DNA of 64,000 nt, taken from CBDBND01 sp965262665 (GTDB lineage Bacteria; Pseudomonadota; Alphaproteobacteria; Rhodospirillales; Rhodospirillaceae). A program made the position numbers and the translations under genes. The stretch lies in the NCBI GenBank assembly GCA_965262665.1, contig CBDHFR010000004.1:1426001-1490000 (forward strand), in the 5' to 3' direction. Each line of letters begins with the position of its first letter. Position 1 is the first letter of the stretch. The notes below the pieces were generated by a model. That model was not told the DNA's origin, ran no database searches, and saw only the letters and a program-made list of their open reading frames with translations. This document shows, piece after piece, positions 45,186 through 53,874 of the stretch.

Positions 45186-45772
45186 GGTTTCATTTCATCG
45201 CAAAGGAGAAGGCCAATTTTTCAATCTGCAGGATGTGCAAAGTCCTGAGGGTCAGTGAAAGCGGCTACTACGCTTGGGTGTCTCGCCCTGCCAGTCAGCG
45301 CCAACGCGACGACAGGGTCTATTTGGCCCATATTCGTGCCGAACATGCCCGTAATTATCGGGCCTATGGTCGCCAGCGAATGACTGATGAACTCAGGGAT
45401 CAAGGCAGCGTCATTGGTGAACGCCGGGTCGGGCGGTTGATGCGGGAGAACGATATTCGCATCGTCAGAACTCATAAATTCAAACGCACGACAAACAGTA
45501 ATCACAACCACAACATAGCTCCCAACCTTCTGGATGGAGATTTTCAGGCCACGGGACCAAACCAGAAATGGGCCGGTGATATCAGCTATCTCTGGACGGC
45601 AGCGGGCTGGCTGTATCTTGCGGTGATCATCGATTTGTATTCACGCCGTGTCATTGGCTGGGCCGTCAGCGACAGGCTCAAACGGGATTTGCCGATCAAG
45701 GCTCTGAAAAGGGCCATTGCATTGCGACAACCGCCACCAGGGGTCATTCATCATTCTGATCGTGGCTCGCAG

Positions 45773-47254
45773 GGCGGGTTCAACCGGTCGTCGCAACACG
45801 TTCAGTTTGACTGGCCTGCAAGCACTGGTCCAGAGCTTCGGCGGGAGTTCTCCATCCGAGGGTCTTGCGGGGCCGTGTATTGAGCGCGTCAGCAACAACT
45901 GCGAGTACGTCCGGACTGTGTGCGCTCAGATCGGTTCCTTTCGGGAAGTACTGTCGAAGCAATCCATTGGTGTTCTCGTTCGTTCCGCGTTGCCAAGGGC
46001 TGTGCGGTTCGCAGAAGTAGACGGGAAGGCCGGTTGCGATCCGCAGATCCGCATGCCTGGCCATCTCTGCTCCCTGGTCCCAGGTCAGCGAGCGGCGAAG
46101 CTGCGCTGGCAATGTCGTGATCGTCCGGGCGATGGCATCGCGAACCGCTTCAGCCCCATGCTCGCTCCAGCCGGCAAGCGCAGGCCCGTTCTTCACGCGC
46201 GGGACGGTGCCGTGGCCTTCCATTCGGGGAAGATGCAGCAGCATTGTGAACCGCGTGGCGCGTTCCACCAGAGTGCCGATCGCCGATCTGCCCAAGCCGA
46301 TGATCAGGTCACCTTCCCAGTGTCCGGGTACGGCCCGATCAGCTGCTTCCGCCGATCGTTCACTGATCATGATCTCAGGCGTGACGAAGGATTTTCCCCG
46401 CCGGCGGCTACGTGCCCGAGGCACGCGCAGTGCCCTTCCCGTGCGAAGGCAGGCGGTCAGCTCACGACGGAGTGCGCCGCGGCCCTGTACGTAGAGCGCC
46501 TGATAGATCGCCTCATGACTGATCCGCATCGCTTGATCCTCGGGCCCGTCCCCAGGATAGTCGATCCGAAGACGGTGCGCGATCTGCTCAGGACTCCAGG
46601 CCCTGGCCCATCGCCTGCGCTGCCGCGGCCCATGCCGACGACCGTTCCAGACGACGCGTGGCCCCTCGATCACCGTTCCATCCGGTGCCGAGATCCGACC
46701 CGCAAGCCGATCCTGCACATCGCGCCGCAGCGCCTCATTCGTTGCCAGCTTGGCTGGCTGCGGCCTTTTGGCGGATCGATCAGCATGCCACTGCGCCGTC
46801 GTTGCTCGGTAGTCCAGGCCACCGCTTCGGGTCGCCGCGTTGCGCCGCACCTCGCGGGAGATCGTCGACGGTGCTCGCTCCAGCCGGCAAGCAATATGAC
46901 GTATGCCTCTTCCCTGAGCGCGCAGAAGAGCAATCTCCTCACGTTCCTCGAAAGACAGGTAACGTCCTGACAGCGGCTTGGCCGATTGCGATAAATGTGC
47001 TGGTGGCATGCCGCCCGACCTCCGGAACCACCTCGAGCCTACCGGAGGGGATACACCGGCATCTCGGGCCGCGTCCTCGCTCGAACGCCCCGTCGCAATC
47101 GCTGCCCAGAACCGAACAAGCTCCTCACGCCGTGCCGAGTCCGGTCGACCTGGCGAATGCAACTTGCTCCGTCCAGACCGATCCGACCGCCGTCTGCGTA
47201 CCCGTCATAGCAACCTCCTATGCCAGAGTGTTGCGACGACCGATTGAACTCGCC
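45773..47254 (-). mobile_element. IS30-family insertion sequence (intact)
   Basis: 1,482 bp. Its ends begin GGCGGGTTCAACCGGTCGTC (45773) and, read inward from 47254, GGCGAGTTCAATCGGTCGTC, both continuing GCAACAC (27-bp inverted repeats with two mismatches). A 3-bp duplication CAG (45770-45772 and 47255-47257) flanks it. A 589-bp piece of a near-identical copy is at 63174-63762. Confidence 0.93.
45780..47162 (-). CDS. IS30-family transposase
   Basis: 460 aa, uninterrupted. N-terminal HTH regions include YLSFEEREEIALLRAQGRGI and CRLERAPSTISREVRRNA. The core has AWSPEQIAHRL, ISHEAIYQALYVQGRG, the first catalytic Asp in GHWEGDLIIGLGRSAIGTLVER, SLTWDQGAEMARH (second Asp), and the Glu in SPWQRGTNENTNGLLRQYFPKG. 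This is the only transposase in the window that appears fully intact, and the element is probably the youngest insertion. An upstream ATG at about 47210 is in another frame. Confidence 0.93.
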   Translation of the reverse strand: MHSPGRPDSARREELVRFWAAIATGRSSEDAARDAGVSPPVGSRWFRRSGGMPPAHLSQSAKPLSGRYLSFEEREEIALLRAQGRGIRHIACRLERAPSTISREVRRNAATRSGGLDYRATTAQWHADRSAKRPQPAKLATNEALRRDVQDRLAGRISAPDGTVIEGPRVVWNGRRHGPRQRRRWARAWSPEQIAHRLRIDYPGDGPEDQAMRISHEAIYQALYVQGRGALRRELTACLRTGRALRVPRARSRRRGKSFVTPEIMISERSAEAADRAVPGHWEGDLIIGLGRSAIGTLVERATRFTMLLHLPRMEGHGTVPRVKNGPALAGWSEHGAEAVRDAIARTITTLPAQLRRSLTWDQGAEMARHADLRIATGLPVYFCEPHSPWQRGTNENTNGLLRQYFPKGTDLSAHSPDVLAVVADALNTRPRKTLGWRTPAEALDQCLQASQTERVATTG

Positions 47255-47661
47255 CAGTATTGCTCGAACGATTACCGGAAACTTCTCAAAGGCCACGGCT
47301 TTCTCTCTTCGATGTCTGGCAAAGGGAATTGCTATGGCAATGCGACTGTAGAAACGTTCTTCAAATCATTGAAAGCAGAATTAATATGGAGGGAACACTA
47401 TGAAACCAGGGAACAGGCACAAAACGCCCTGTTCCATTATATCAATGGATTTTATAATCCGCGTCGTCGCCATTCATATCTGGGCAGCATCAGTCCGGTG
47501 AAGTGCGAAAGTATGGCGGCTTAGGTGAGAAGGTAACTCTCCACTTTTGCGGTGCAGGTCCAGAGTACGCCGAAGATGTCGTGGGCGGCCCGGCCCTGAA
47601 CGTCGAGCGCCAATTGAGTGCAGTCCTGCAAACGTGGCCCGAGCAAAGGATGGCTAAGATA

Positions 47662-47697
47662 GGCCTGGGCCTGGGCCTGGGCCTGGGCCTGGGCCTC
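47662..47697. repeat. Hexanucleotide tract (GGCCTG)5-GGCCTC in the DUF1810 gene
   Basis: Five perfect GGCCTG units and one variant. On the coding minus strand they give an Ala-Gln repeat. The unit length keeps the frame. Confidence 0.95.
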
Positions 47698-47877
47698 GTC
47701 CAGACCGGAAATAGCGTATTTCTGGGACATTGTGCTAAACCCCAATCCGGCAATCTGGGGAAAAATGAACCACATCCAATGGCTGGTTTTGTGCCCAAGC
47801 CAGAGCTCATCGCAGACCCGGTCATAAATCGGCTCCTGCGCGACGACGAAACGGTTCAGATCATGAGAGTCGGCCAT

Positions 47878-48160
47878 AGATCCAGTTTGGCCGTTTGACA
47901 TTTGCAAGGAAAGCGCTCATATAGCCGCCAGTCTTACCGTCGGCGTGTTTTTGCCAGCTTTGCTCCCTTCACCGGTTGACCGCACTTTCACCGACATTCC
48001 GATAGAAGCAAACGCCCTTTTTCTCGGCGTGCTCTTCCGTTTGGTCCCACCAAACGGCGAGTGTTGGGAGCGCATAGAATAGGGGTGTCGCAAATCACAT
48101 GAAACGGTGACCTGTGGGCGGAAGATCCTAATTGGTGCCAATTAGTTAGAAAGAAAAATT
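47878..48160. promoter_or_regulatory. Divergent region between DUF1810 and the RNA helicase
   Basis: 283 bp with no supported gene. It must contain both promoters. The final AT-rich 40 bp directly precede the TTG start of the helicase; a long leader before DEAD-box helicases is often a cold-responsive 5' UTR, but I see no defined element. Confidence 0.35.
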
Positions 48161-49465
48161 TTGAACACGAACGAATTGAATTTTGCCGACCTCGCGTTGA
48201 TTGCGCCCCTTCAACAGGCGCTCACCGATGGCGGATACACCACGCCAACTCCGATCCAACAGCAAGCCATTCCGGCCCTACTGAACGGGCGCGATCTCAT
48301 CGGCTGTGCACAGACCGGTACGGGCAAGACAGCTGCATATGCTCTGCCATTGCTGCAACGGCTGTATGAAAAACCGGCAGTGGTGTCGTCACGCTGTACC
48401 CGTATTCTCGTACTCAGCCCGACACGTGAATTGGCCAGCCAAATTCACGACTCTTTTGGGACGTATGGACGGTACTTAAATCTGCGCCGCACTGTCATTT
48501 TTGGCGGTGTTAAAGCAGCGGGCCAGGTCAAAGCCATGGCTCGTGGTGTCGATGTAGTGACCGCAACGCCAGGCCGATTACTCGACCTGTTAAATCAGAA
48601 GCGCGTCTACCTTGATGAGGTCGAGGTATTGGTCCTCGATGAAGCTGACCGGATGCTCGACATGGGCTTCATCCCTGACATCCGCAAGATCGCAGCCCAA
48701 TTGCCTACCGACCGGCAGACCCTGATGTTTTCGGCAACCATGGATCCCGCTATCGCCAAACTTGCGAACTCCCTGTTACGCAATGCAATGAGGATTAACG
48801 TCGCACCGCCCGCAACGCCGGCAGACACCGTCGATCAACATGTCATGTTCGTCGAACGCGCCGCAAAGACTCCAGCACTGCTCGATATGCTTAAAAACGG
48901 AGGAGTACATGGCGGCATCTATAAAGCCATCGTATTCACCCGCACAAAGCATGGCGCCAATCGGCTAGACGGCCAGCTTCATAAAGGTGGTGTCAAAGCC
49001 ATGGCGATCCACGGCAATAAATCGCAAAACGCGCGCAAAAGAGCCCTCGCCGCATTCCAAAACGGTCATTTACAAGTGCTGGTGGCCACTGACGTCGCCG
49101 CTCGGGGTCTCGACATTGACGATGTCACACATGTCATCAATTACGACATACCCAATGAACCGGAAGCCTATGTCCACCGTATCGGCCGCACCGGACGGGC
49201 TGGCGCGAACGGTATTGCTCTTTCCCTATGCGACGGAAGCGAGCGAGGCCTGATGCGCGATATCGAGCGCACCATTGGTCAAAGCCTAACCGGCGACGCC
49301 GTGCTTCCCACCCAAAATAAGGTCAATGCACCGAACCCCAAGAAACGCAGAAAAACCAGAGAAAACGGTCAGGCGCCAGCCAAATCATCAGCAAAACCCA
49401 AACGCCGCCGTCAACGGAAGCGCAAGTCGTCCGGATTCAACACGGAAAACCGCTCAGCGGCTTAA
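48161..49465 (+). CDS. DEAD-box ATP-dependent RNA helicase (RhlE-like)
   Basis: 434 aa with a TTG start at 48161. Motifs in order: Q motif (TPTPIQQQAIPALLNG), Walker A AQTGTGKTAAYAL, PTRELASQI, TPGRLLDL, VLDEADRMLDMGF, SATMDP, then VATDVAARGLDIDDVTHVIN and YVHRIGRTGRAG. A basic, Lys/Arg-rich tail (about 385-434) follows for RNA binding. It unwinds structured RNA in ribosome assembly and decay. It lies between the split DUF1810 gene and a second DUF1810 fragment. It is probably core rather than cargo, or duplicated with its flanks. Confidence 0.9.
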   Translation: MNTNELNFADLALIAPLQQALTDGGYTTPTPIQQQAIPALLNGRDLIGCAQTGTGKTAAYALPLLQRLYEKPAVVSSRCTRILVLSPTRELASQIHDSFGTYGRYLNLRRTVIFGGVKAAGQVKAMARGVDVVTATPGRLLDLLNQKRVYLDEVEVLVLDEADRMLDMGFIPDIRKIAAQLPTDRQTLMFSATMDPAIAKLANSLLRNAMRINVAPPATPADTVDQHVMFVERAAKTPALLDMLKNGGVHGGIYKAIVFTRTKHGANRLDGQLHKGGVKAMAIHGNKSQNARKRALAAFQNGHLQVLVATDVAARGLDIDDVTHVINYDIPNEPEAYVHRIGRTGRAGANGIALSLCDGSERGLMRDIERTIGQSLTGDAVLPTQNKVNAPNPKKRRKTRENGQAPAKSSAKPKRRRQRKRKSSGFNTENRSAA

Positions 49466-49469
49466 AGTT

Positions 49470-49603
49470 GGGATGCGGACAAAGGTTGCGCTGACAGCGG
49501 GCTGAAAAAATATCTGAAGACGGTATTCATCGCAGACCCAGTCGAAGATCGGGTCTTGCGCGACGTAAAAACGGACCAGGTCGAAGGGTTCGGCTATAGA
49601 CAT
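49470..49603 (-). pseudogene. N-terminal fragment of a second DUF1810 gene
   Basis: From ATG 49603 the minus strand reads MSIAEPFDLVRFYVAQDPIF and DWVCDEYRLQIFF, closely similar to the DUF1810 N-terminus at 47877 (DLNRFVVAQEPIYDRVCDEL). After about 35 codons the similarity ends and no W-M-W-F-I-F-P-Q motif follows. It sits just upstream of trpG and marks the right edge of the accessory DNA. Confidence 0.75.
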
Positions 49604-49705
49604 ACAGCCGATTTTACGCGACTCAGCCCTTCTAACCCGGCCATCCTTGACTATATATCCTTGAGAAACGGGCATTTTCCTCGCTTCCACGAGAGGACGC
49701 GCGAC

Positions 49706-50326
49706 ATGTACCTGCTGATCGATAATTACGACAGCTTCACATACAACCTGTGGCACTACCTGGGAGAGCTCGGGGCCGAGGTTGAGGTGCACCGTAACGA
49801 CAAAATCTCGGTTGCGGACTGTCTCGGACTGAATCCGGCGGGGATAATCCTGTCGCCTGGCCCTTGCGACCCGGACAAGGCCGGCATTTGCCTCGATCTC
49901 GTTGCAGCCGCGGCGGGGACTGTGCCCGTTTTCGGCGTTTGTTTGGGGTACCAGGCCATCGGCCAGGCATTCGGCGGAAAAATTGTACGTACCAAGGTAC
50001 CCATGCACGGCAAAATCAGTGCCGTTACGCACACCGCCCATGACATGTTTGCCGACATCCCCTCACCCTTTAAGGCGACACGCTACCATTCGCTGATTGT
50101 CGATCGCACATCCGTACCCGATGTGCTCGAAATCACGGCCGAGACGGAGGACGGTCTGGTCATGGGCCTCGCTCACCGGGACCATTTGATTCAGGGAGTG
50201 CAATTCCATCCGGAAAGCATCGCCTCCCAGTTTGGCCATCGGGTGTTGCGCAATTTCCTCCGCACCACCGGCCTTGATGCACTGGACGTTCCCGACCACA
50301 CCATCAACATCACGGTCGCGGCGTAA
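49706..50326 (+). CDS. trpG: Anthranilate synthase component II (glutamine amidotransferase)
   Basis: 206 aa from ATG 49706 (GAGAGGA 8-14 bases upstream), starting MYLLIDNYDSFTYNL as TrpG/PabA do. The class I amidotransferase triad is complete: Cys in FGVCLGYQAIGQAFGG, and His plus Glu in GVQFHPESIAS. It supplies ammonia to TrpE, and in some species also to PabB. It should follow trpE directly but is 45.8 kb away on the same strand, so it now needs its own promoter within the 100 bp after the DUF1810 fragment. It ends 11 bp before trpD. Confidence 0.96.
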   Translation: MYLLIDNYDSFTYNLWHYLGELGAEVEVHRNDKISVADCLGLNPAGIILSPGPCDPDKAGICLDLVAAAAGTVPVFGVCLGYQAIGQAFGGKIVRTKVPMHGKISAVTHTAHDMFADIPSPFKATRYHSLIVDRTSVPDVLEITAETEDGLVMGLAHRDHLIQGVQFHPESIASQFGHRVLRNFLRTTGLDALDVPDHTINITVAA

Positions 50327-50337
50327 GGGTCAGGCCC

Positions 50338-51357
50338 ATGTCCGACTTGAAACCCTTCATCAGCAAAGTGGCGTCTGGCCAGTCATTGAGTGCCGAGGAG
50401 GCGGAAGCCGCCTTTGAAATCATCATGTCCGGTGACGCCTCACCGGCCCAGATCGCATCTTTTCTGACCGCCCTGGCTGTACGGGGTGAGACGGTTGAGG
50501 AAATTACCGGCGCGGCCAAAATCATGCGGGCCAAAGCCTTGGCGGTGAAGGCACCGGATGGCGCGGTTGACACCTGTGGCACCGGCGGTGATGCCTCGGG
50601 CACCTTCAACATTTCCACCGCCGTCGCCATTGTGGTTGCGGCCTGTGGCGTGCCGGTGGCCAAACACGGCAACCGCAAGGCATCCTCCAAGTCCGGCACC
50701 GCCGATGTACTCGAGGCTTTAGGCGTTAATCTCGATGTCTCCCCCGATGTGGAGGAGAAGGCTTTGAACGAAGCCAACATCGGATTCCTATTCGCGCAAA
50801 AACATCACAGCGCCATGAAACACGTCGCACCGGTGCGGGCGGAATTGGGCATCCGCACCATTTTCAATCTGCTGGGACCGCTGTCCAATCCAGCCGGTGC
50901 CAAACGCCAACTGCTCGGGGTGTTTTCCGCCGATTGGCTCGAACCCATGGCCGAAACCCTGAAAGCGCTCGGCTCAGAACGGGCCTGGATCGTCCATGGC
51001 TCTGACGGTCTGGATGAACTGACGGTGACCGGGCTATCGCAAGTGGCTGAATTGAATGATAGCTCAGTATCTACTTTTGAAGTAACGCCTGAAGAGGCCG
51101 GCCTCGGCCGCTACGAGCCTGACGATCTCAAGGGCGGCGAACCTGCTGACAACGCTAAGGCTTTGTCGGCCCTACTCGACGGCGCATCGGGCGCTTATCG
51201 GGATATTGTCTTACTCAACGCCGCCGCCGCTCTCATCGTCGCCGGCAAAGTATCCGATCTCAAAGAGGGCGCGGCAGTGGCAGCCACCGCCATCGACGAC
51301 GGCAAGGCCAAAGACACTCTGGCCAAGTTCGCGGCCATTACGCAGGGGCAGGGCTAA
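50338..51357 (+). CDS. trpD: Anthranilate phosphoribosyltransferase
   Basis: 339 aa. The PRPP-binding motif DTCGTGGDASGTFNIST (about residues 78-94), the second site KHGNRKASSKSGTADVLEALG and RTIFNLLGPLSNPA are diagnostic. It adds phosphoribose to anthranilate in step 2 of tryptophan synthesis. It is 11 bp after trpG and overlaps trpC by one base (TAATG). Intact. Confidence 0.96.
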   Translation: MSDLKPFISKVASGQSLSAEEAEAAFEIIMSGDASPAQIASFLTALAVRGETVEEITGAAKIMRAKALAVKAPDGAVDTCGTGGDASGTFNISTAVAIVVAACGVPVAKHGNRKASSKSGTADVLEALGVNLDVSPDVEEKALNEANIGFLFAQKHHSAMKHVAPVRAELGIRTIFNLLGPLSNPAGAKRQLLGVFSADWLEPMAETLKALGSERAWIVHGSDGLDELTVTGLSQVAELNDSSVSTFEVTPEEAGLGRYEPDDLKGGEPADNAKALSALLDGASGAYRDIVLLNAAAALIVAGKVSDLKEGAAVAATAIDDGKAKDTLAKFAAITQGQG

Positions 51358-52175
51358 TGGCCAACCTCCTCGATGCCATATGCGACGCCCGGCAGGACCA
51401 CTACAAGGCTGTCCAAGCGGAGCGGTCCATGTCCGCTGTCGAAGCCAAAGCCCATGCGGCAGACCCTGTGCGCGGTTTCGGCTTGGCCCTCACCCGCGCT
51501 GCAACCGCCGGATACGGCCTGATCGCAGAAATTAAGAAAGCCTCGCCGTCGGCAGGGCTGATCCGGGAGGACTTTGACCCCGGCACGCTTGCAAAGGCAT
51601 ACGAAAGTGGGGGTGCAGCCTGCCTTTCGGTGCTGACAGAAGAGGCTAACTTTCAAGGTTCGTCAGACCATCTCAAAGTCGCGCGTGCTGCCTGCGCCTT
51701 GCCCGTGTTGCGTAAGGATTTCATGCTTGAGCCCTATCAAGTGATTGAAGCGCGGGCCATCGGCGCCGACTGCATCCTCATCATTCTGGCGGCTGTTTCA
51801 GATTCTCAAGCCCTGGAACTGGAATGTTGCGCTATGGACCTGGAAATGGATGTGCTGATCGAAGTGCACGACGAGGCGGAACTAGACCGGGCCTTTGCCT
51901 TAAAGTCACCGCTGATCGGCGTCAACAACCGCAACCTCAAAACTCTGGATGTCGACCTCGGTACCACGGAGCGTTTGGCGTCCCATCTTCCGGCAGACCG
52001 TGTGCTTGTTGCGGAAAGCGGTTTGAAAACACCGGACGACCTTGCCCGACTTGCCAAAGTCGGCGCCCGGCGGTTCCTGATTGGTGAATCCTTGATGCGC
52101 GCCCAGGATGTGACTGCTGCAACCCAAGCTTTGCTTACCGATCCGTCTCCCCCGGCGTCGGCAGCAGCAGAGTGA
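51357..52175 (+). CDS. trpC: Indole-3-glycerol-phosphate synthase
   Basis: 272 aa TIM barrel. Signature residues: IAEIKKASPSAGLIREDFDP (catalytic Lys, Glu), ACLSVLTEEANFQGS, PVLRKDFMLEPYQVIEARA, IGVNNRNLKTL, LVAESGLKTPDDL. It closes the indole ring from CdRP. The stop of trpD overlaps its ATG, and moaC follows after 16 bp. Intact, not fused to trpF. Confidence 0.96.
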   Translation: MANLLDAICDARQDHYKAVQAERSMSAVEAKAHAADPVRGFGLALTRAATAGYGLIAEIKKASPSAGLIREDFDPGTLAKAYESGGAACLSVLTEEANFQGSSDHLKVARAACALPVLRKDFMLEPYQVIEARAIGADCILIILAAVSDSQALELECCAMDLEMDVLIEVHDEAELDRAFALKSPLIGVNNRNLKTLDVDLGTTERLASHLPADRVLVAESGLKTPDDLARLAKVGARRFLIGESLMRAQDVTAATQALLTDPSPPASAAAE

Positions 52176-52191
52176 CTCATGGCGGACAGCA

Positions 52192-52671
52192 ATGACTAAA
52201 GACCTCACCCACTTCGACGCCCAGGGCAATGCCGTGATGGTCGACGTATCGGACAAAGACGTCACGGCGCGGGAAGCCACCGCTGCGGGCTCAGTGGTGA
52301 TGCAGGCCAACACGCTCAAGACCATCATGGATCAAGGTGTCAAGAAGGGCGACGTTCTATCCGTGGCTCAGTTGGCCGGGATCATGGGTGCCAAACGCAC
52401 GGCGGATCTCATTCCCCTCTGCCATCCCCTCGATCTTTCGTCGGTCACGGTGGACCTGACCTGTGACCCCGACCGCAATGCCGTCGATATCACCGCCACC
52501 GCCAAGATTACCGGCAAGACCGGCGTGGAAATGGAAGCTCTGACCGCCGTCACCGTTGCCGCCCTTACGGTCTACGACATGTGCAAGGCCATCGATAAGG
52601 GCATGCGCTTGACCGATGTTCGTCTAATCAAAAAAACGGGCGGTAAGTCAGGTACTTACGAGTCAACCTGA
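52192..52671 (+). CDS. moaC: Cyclic pyranopterin monophosphate synthase
   Basis: 159 aa. MoaC motifs: FDAQGNAVMVDVSDKDVTAR, AGIMGAKRTADLIPLCHPLD, VEMEALTAVTVAALTVYDMCKAIDKG. It makes cPMP, the first stable intermediate of molybdenum cofactor synthesis. It overlaps moeA by one base (TGATG), so translation is coupled. The attachment of moaC-moeA to the trp cluster is the known alphaproteobacterial order. Confidence 0.96.
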   Translation: MTKDLTHFDAQGNAVMVDVSDKDVTAREATAAGSVVMQANTLKTIMDQGVKKGDVLSVAQLAGIMGAKRTADLIPLCHPLDLSSVTVDLTCDPDRNAVDITATAKITGKTGVEMEALTAVTVAALTVYDMCKAIDKGMRLTDVRLIKKTGGKSGTYEST

Positions 52672-53873
52672 TGATTTCAGTTGAAGAAGCCCAAGCCCTT
52701 GTCCGCCAGGGCGTGACCCCCCTCGGCACGGAGACTGTTGCCCTCGCCAACGCCCGTGGCCGGGTGCTGGCGGACACACCGCAGGCCCGCATTGCTCATC
52801 CAGCTCAGACTGTCTCCGCGATGGACGGCTATGCCGTCCGCGCTGCTGATGTGTCCGAGGTTCCAACATCCCTGACTGTCATCGGCGAATCCGCGGCCGG
52901 TCATCCGTTTGACGGCGAGATCAGCGCAGGCCAATCGGTGCGGATCTTCACCGGCGCACAGGTCCCGCCCGGAGCGGATACCGTCGTGGTCCAAGAAGAT
53001 GTGGACCGCGATGGTGTTACGGTTGCCATTCGTGAAATCGAAGCAGGCCGCCACATTCGTCCCAAGGGCCAGGATTTCAGCGAAGGTGATGTGCTGTTAA
53101 ACCCGCCGCTGCGTCTGTCGACCCGCCATGTCGGTCTGCTTTCCGCCGGCGATCATCCTTGGGTTCATGTTTACCGCCGGCCACGCGTGGCCATTCTCTC
53201 CACCGGTGATGAAATCGTCATGCCGGGAGAACCACGCAACGCCGCACAGATCGTCAGCGCCAACGGACCGTCCCTCTCCGCCTTTGTTGAGTCTCACGGT
53301 GGTGTTCCGGTTCATCTTGGCGTTGTCAAAGACGATCAGGATGCGCTCACTGCCATGGCGGAGGCGGCTAAGGATTGCGACTTGCTGCTTACCTCAGGCG
53401 GTGTTTCCGTTGGTGACCGGGATCTGGTCCGAAAGGCCTTCACGGAAGCAGGTTTGGAGGTGGGCTTCCATCGCATCGCCATGCGGCCGGGCAAGCCCTT
53501 AATGTTTGGCCATCTCGATACCACGCCGGTCTTGGGTTTACCGGGCAATCCGGTCTCGGCGCTGGTTTGCGCACTCCTATTTGCCGGCCCTGCACTGGAC
53601 CGATTGCAGGGGTTACCGGGTGATCCGCCTCAACCCTTGCCAGCCGTTTTGGGAGCGGATGTGGCGGAGAACAGCAGCCGGCAGGATTACATGTGCGCGG
53701 TGTTGTCCCGCAACAAGGACGGCAGCTATTGCGCCACGCCCATCTTCATTCAGGACTCCATCATGATTGGGGCTTTGGCCCAGTCAGCGGCGCTCATCGT
53801 CCGCCCACCCGGTGCGCCAGCAGCAAAAACTGGAGAGGCCGTCCCAGTGATTCCTCTGGACGGCCTCCTCTAG
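52671..53873 (+). CDS. moeA: Molybdopterin molybdenumtransferase
   Basis: 400 aa, complete. Domain markers: SAMDGYAVRAADV, GQSVRIFTGAQVPPGADTVV, RPKGQDFSEGD, VAILSTGDEIV, LLTSGGVSVGDRDLV, GKPLMFG and GLPGNPVSALV. It inserts molybdate into adenylylated molybdopterin. In relatives lexA often comes next; here an ISAs1 end begins 2 bp after the stop codon and an integrase follows. Confidence 0.96.
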   Translation: MISVEEAQALVRQGVTPLGTETVALANARGRVLADTPQARIAHPAQTVSAMDGYAVRAADVSEVPTSLTVIGESAAGHPFDGEISAGQSVRIFTGAQVPPGADTVVVQEDVDRDGVTVAIREIEAGRHIRPKGQDFSEGDVLLNPPLRLSTRHVGLLSAGDHPWVHVYRRPRVAILSTGDEIVMPGEPRNAAQIVSANGPSLSAFVESHGGVPVHLGVVKDDQDALTAMAEAAKDCDLLLTSGGVSVGDRDLVRKAFTEAGLEVGFHRIAMRPGKPLMFGHLDTTPVLGLPGNPVSALVCALLFAGPALDRLQGLPGDPPQPLPAVLGADVAENSSRQDYMCAVLSRNKDGSYCATPIFIQDSIMIGALAQSAALIVRPPGAPAAKTGEAVPVIPLDGLL

Positions 53874-53874
53874 G

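Larger units (their letters stand above)
45182..47524 (+). pseudogene. IS3-family transposase OrfB interrupted by IS30
   Basis: First part (45182-45772): HTH_21 region CRMCKVLRVSESGYYAWVSR, YGRQRMTDELRDQG, RVGRLMRENDI, catalytic WAGDISYLWTAAGWLYLAVI and GVIHHSDRGSQ (second Asp). The remainder lies after IS30 at 47255-47524: YCSNDYRKLLKGHGFLSSMS, GNCYGNATVETFFKSLKAEL (Glu), YINGFYNPRRRHSYLG. Removing IS30 with one CAG rejoins DRGSQ to YCSND exactly, so this IS3 was intact before the nested insertion. Confidence 0.9.
44846..47562 (+). mobile_element. IS3-family insertion sequence B, containing a nested IS30
   Basis: Ends: TGGACTGGTACCGGTAAAAT at 44846 and, read inward from 47562, TGGACCTGCACCGCAAAAGT; both continue GGAGAGT. 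This is a good imperfect inverted repeat of 27 bp. It carries orfA, orfB and an IS30 inserted within orfB. Flanking triplets are GAC and GAG, so no exact target duplication is visible. Confidence 0.9.
44712..47877 (-). pseudogene. DUF1810-family protein split by nested IS3/IS30
   Basis: The N-terminal part (ATG 47877 to 47563) reads DLNRFVVAQEPIYDRVCDEL, KTSHWMWFIFPQIAGLGFS, QKYAISGLDEAQ..., SHPLLGPRLQDCTQLALDVQ, DIFGVL. The C-terminal part lies at 44712-44845: PDDMKFHSSMTLLAHASAE, FKQALDQFFSGKDDEATTRKL. Between them sits an IS3 element that itself contains an IS30. DUF1810 proteins are about 140-150 aa, found with macrodomain systems and of unsettled function. An in-frame hexamer expansion (47662-47697) makes an AQAQAQ tract in place of the usual short ARAYL segment. 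Confidence 0.85.

Noticed and set aside
45717..46970. 417-codon plus-strand open frame across IS30
   Set aside because: It is the antisense of the intact IS30 transposase; a second copy at 63153-63836 follows the second IS30 fragment, confirming that it is a shadow.
47917..48141. 74-codon minus-strand open frame upstream of the helicase
   Set aside because: No family similarity or start signal, and it lies in the expected promoter region.
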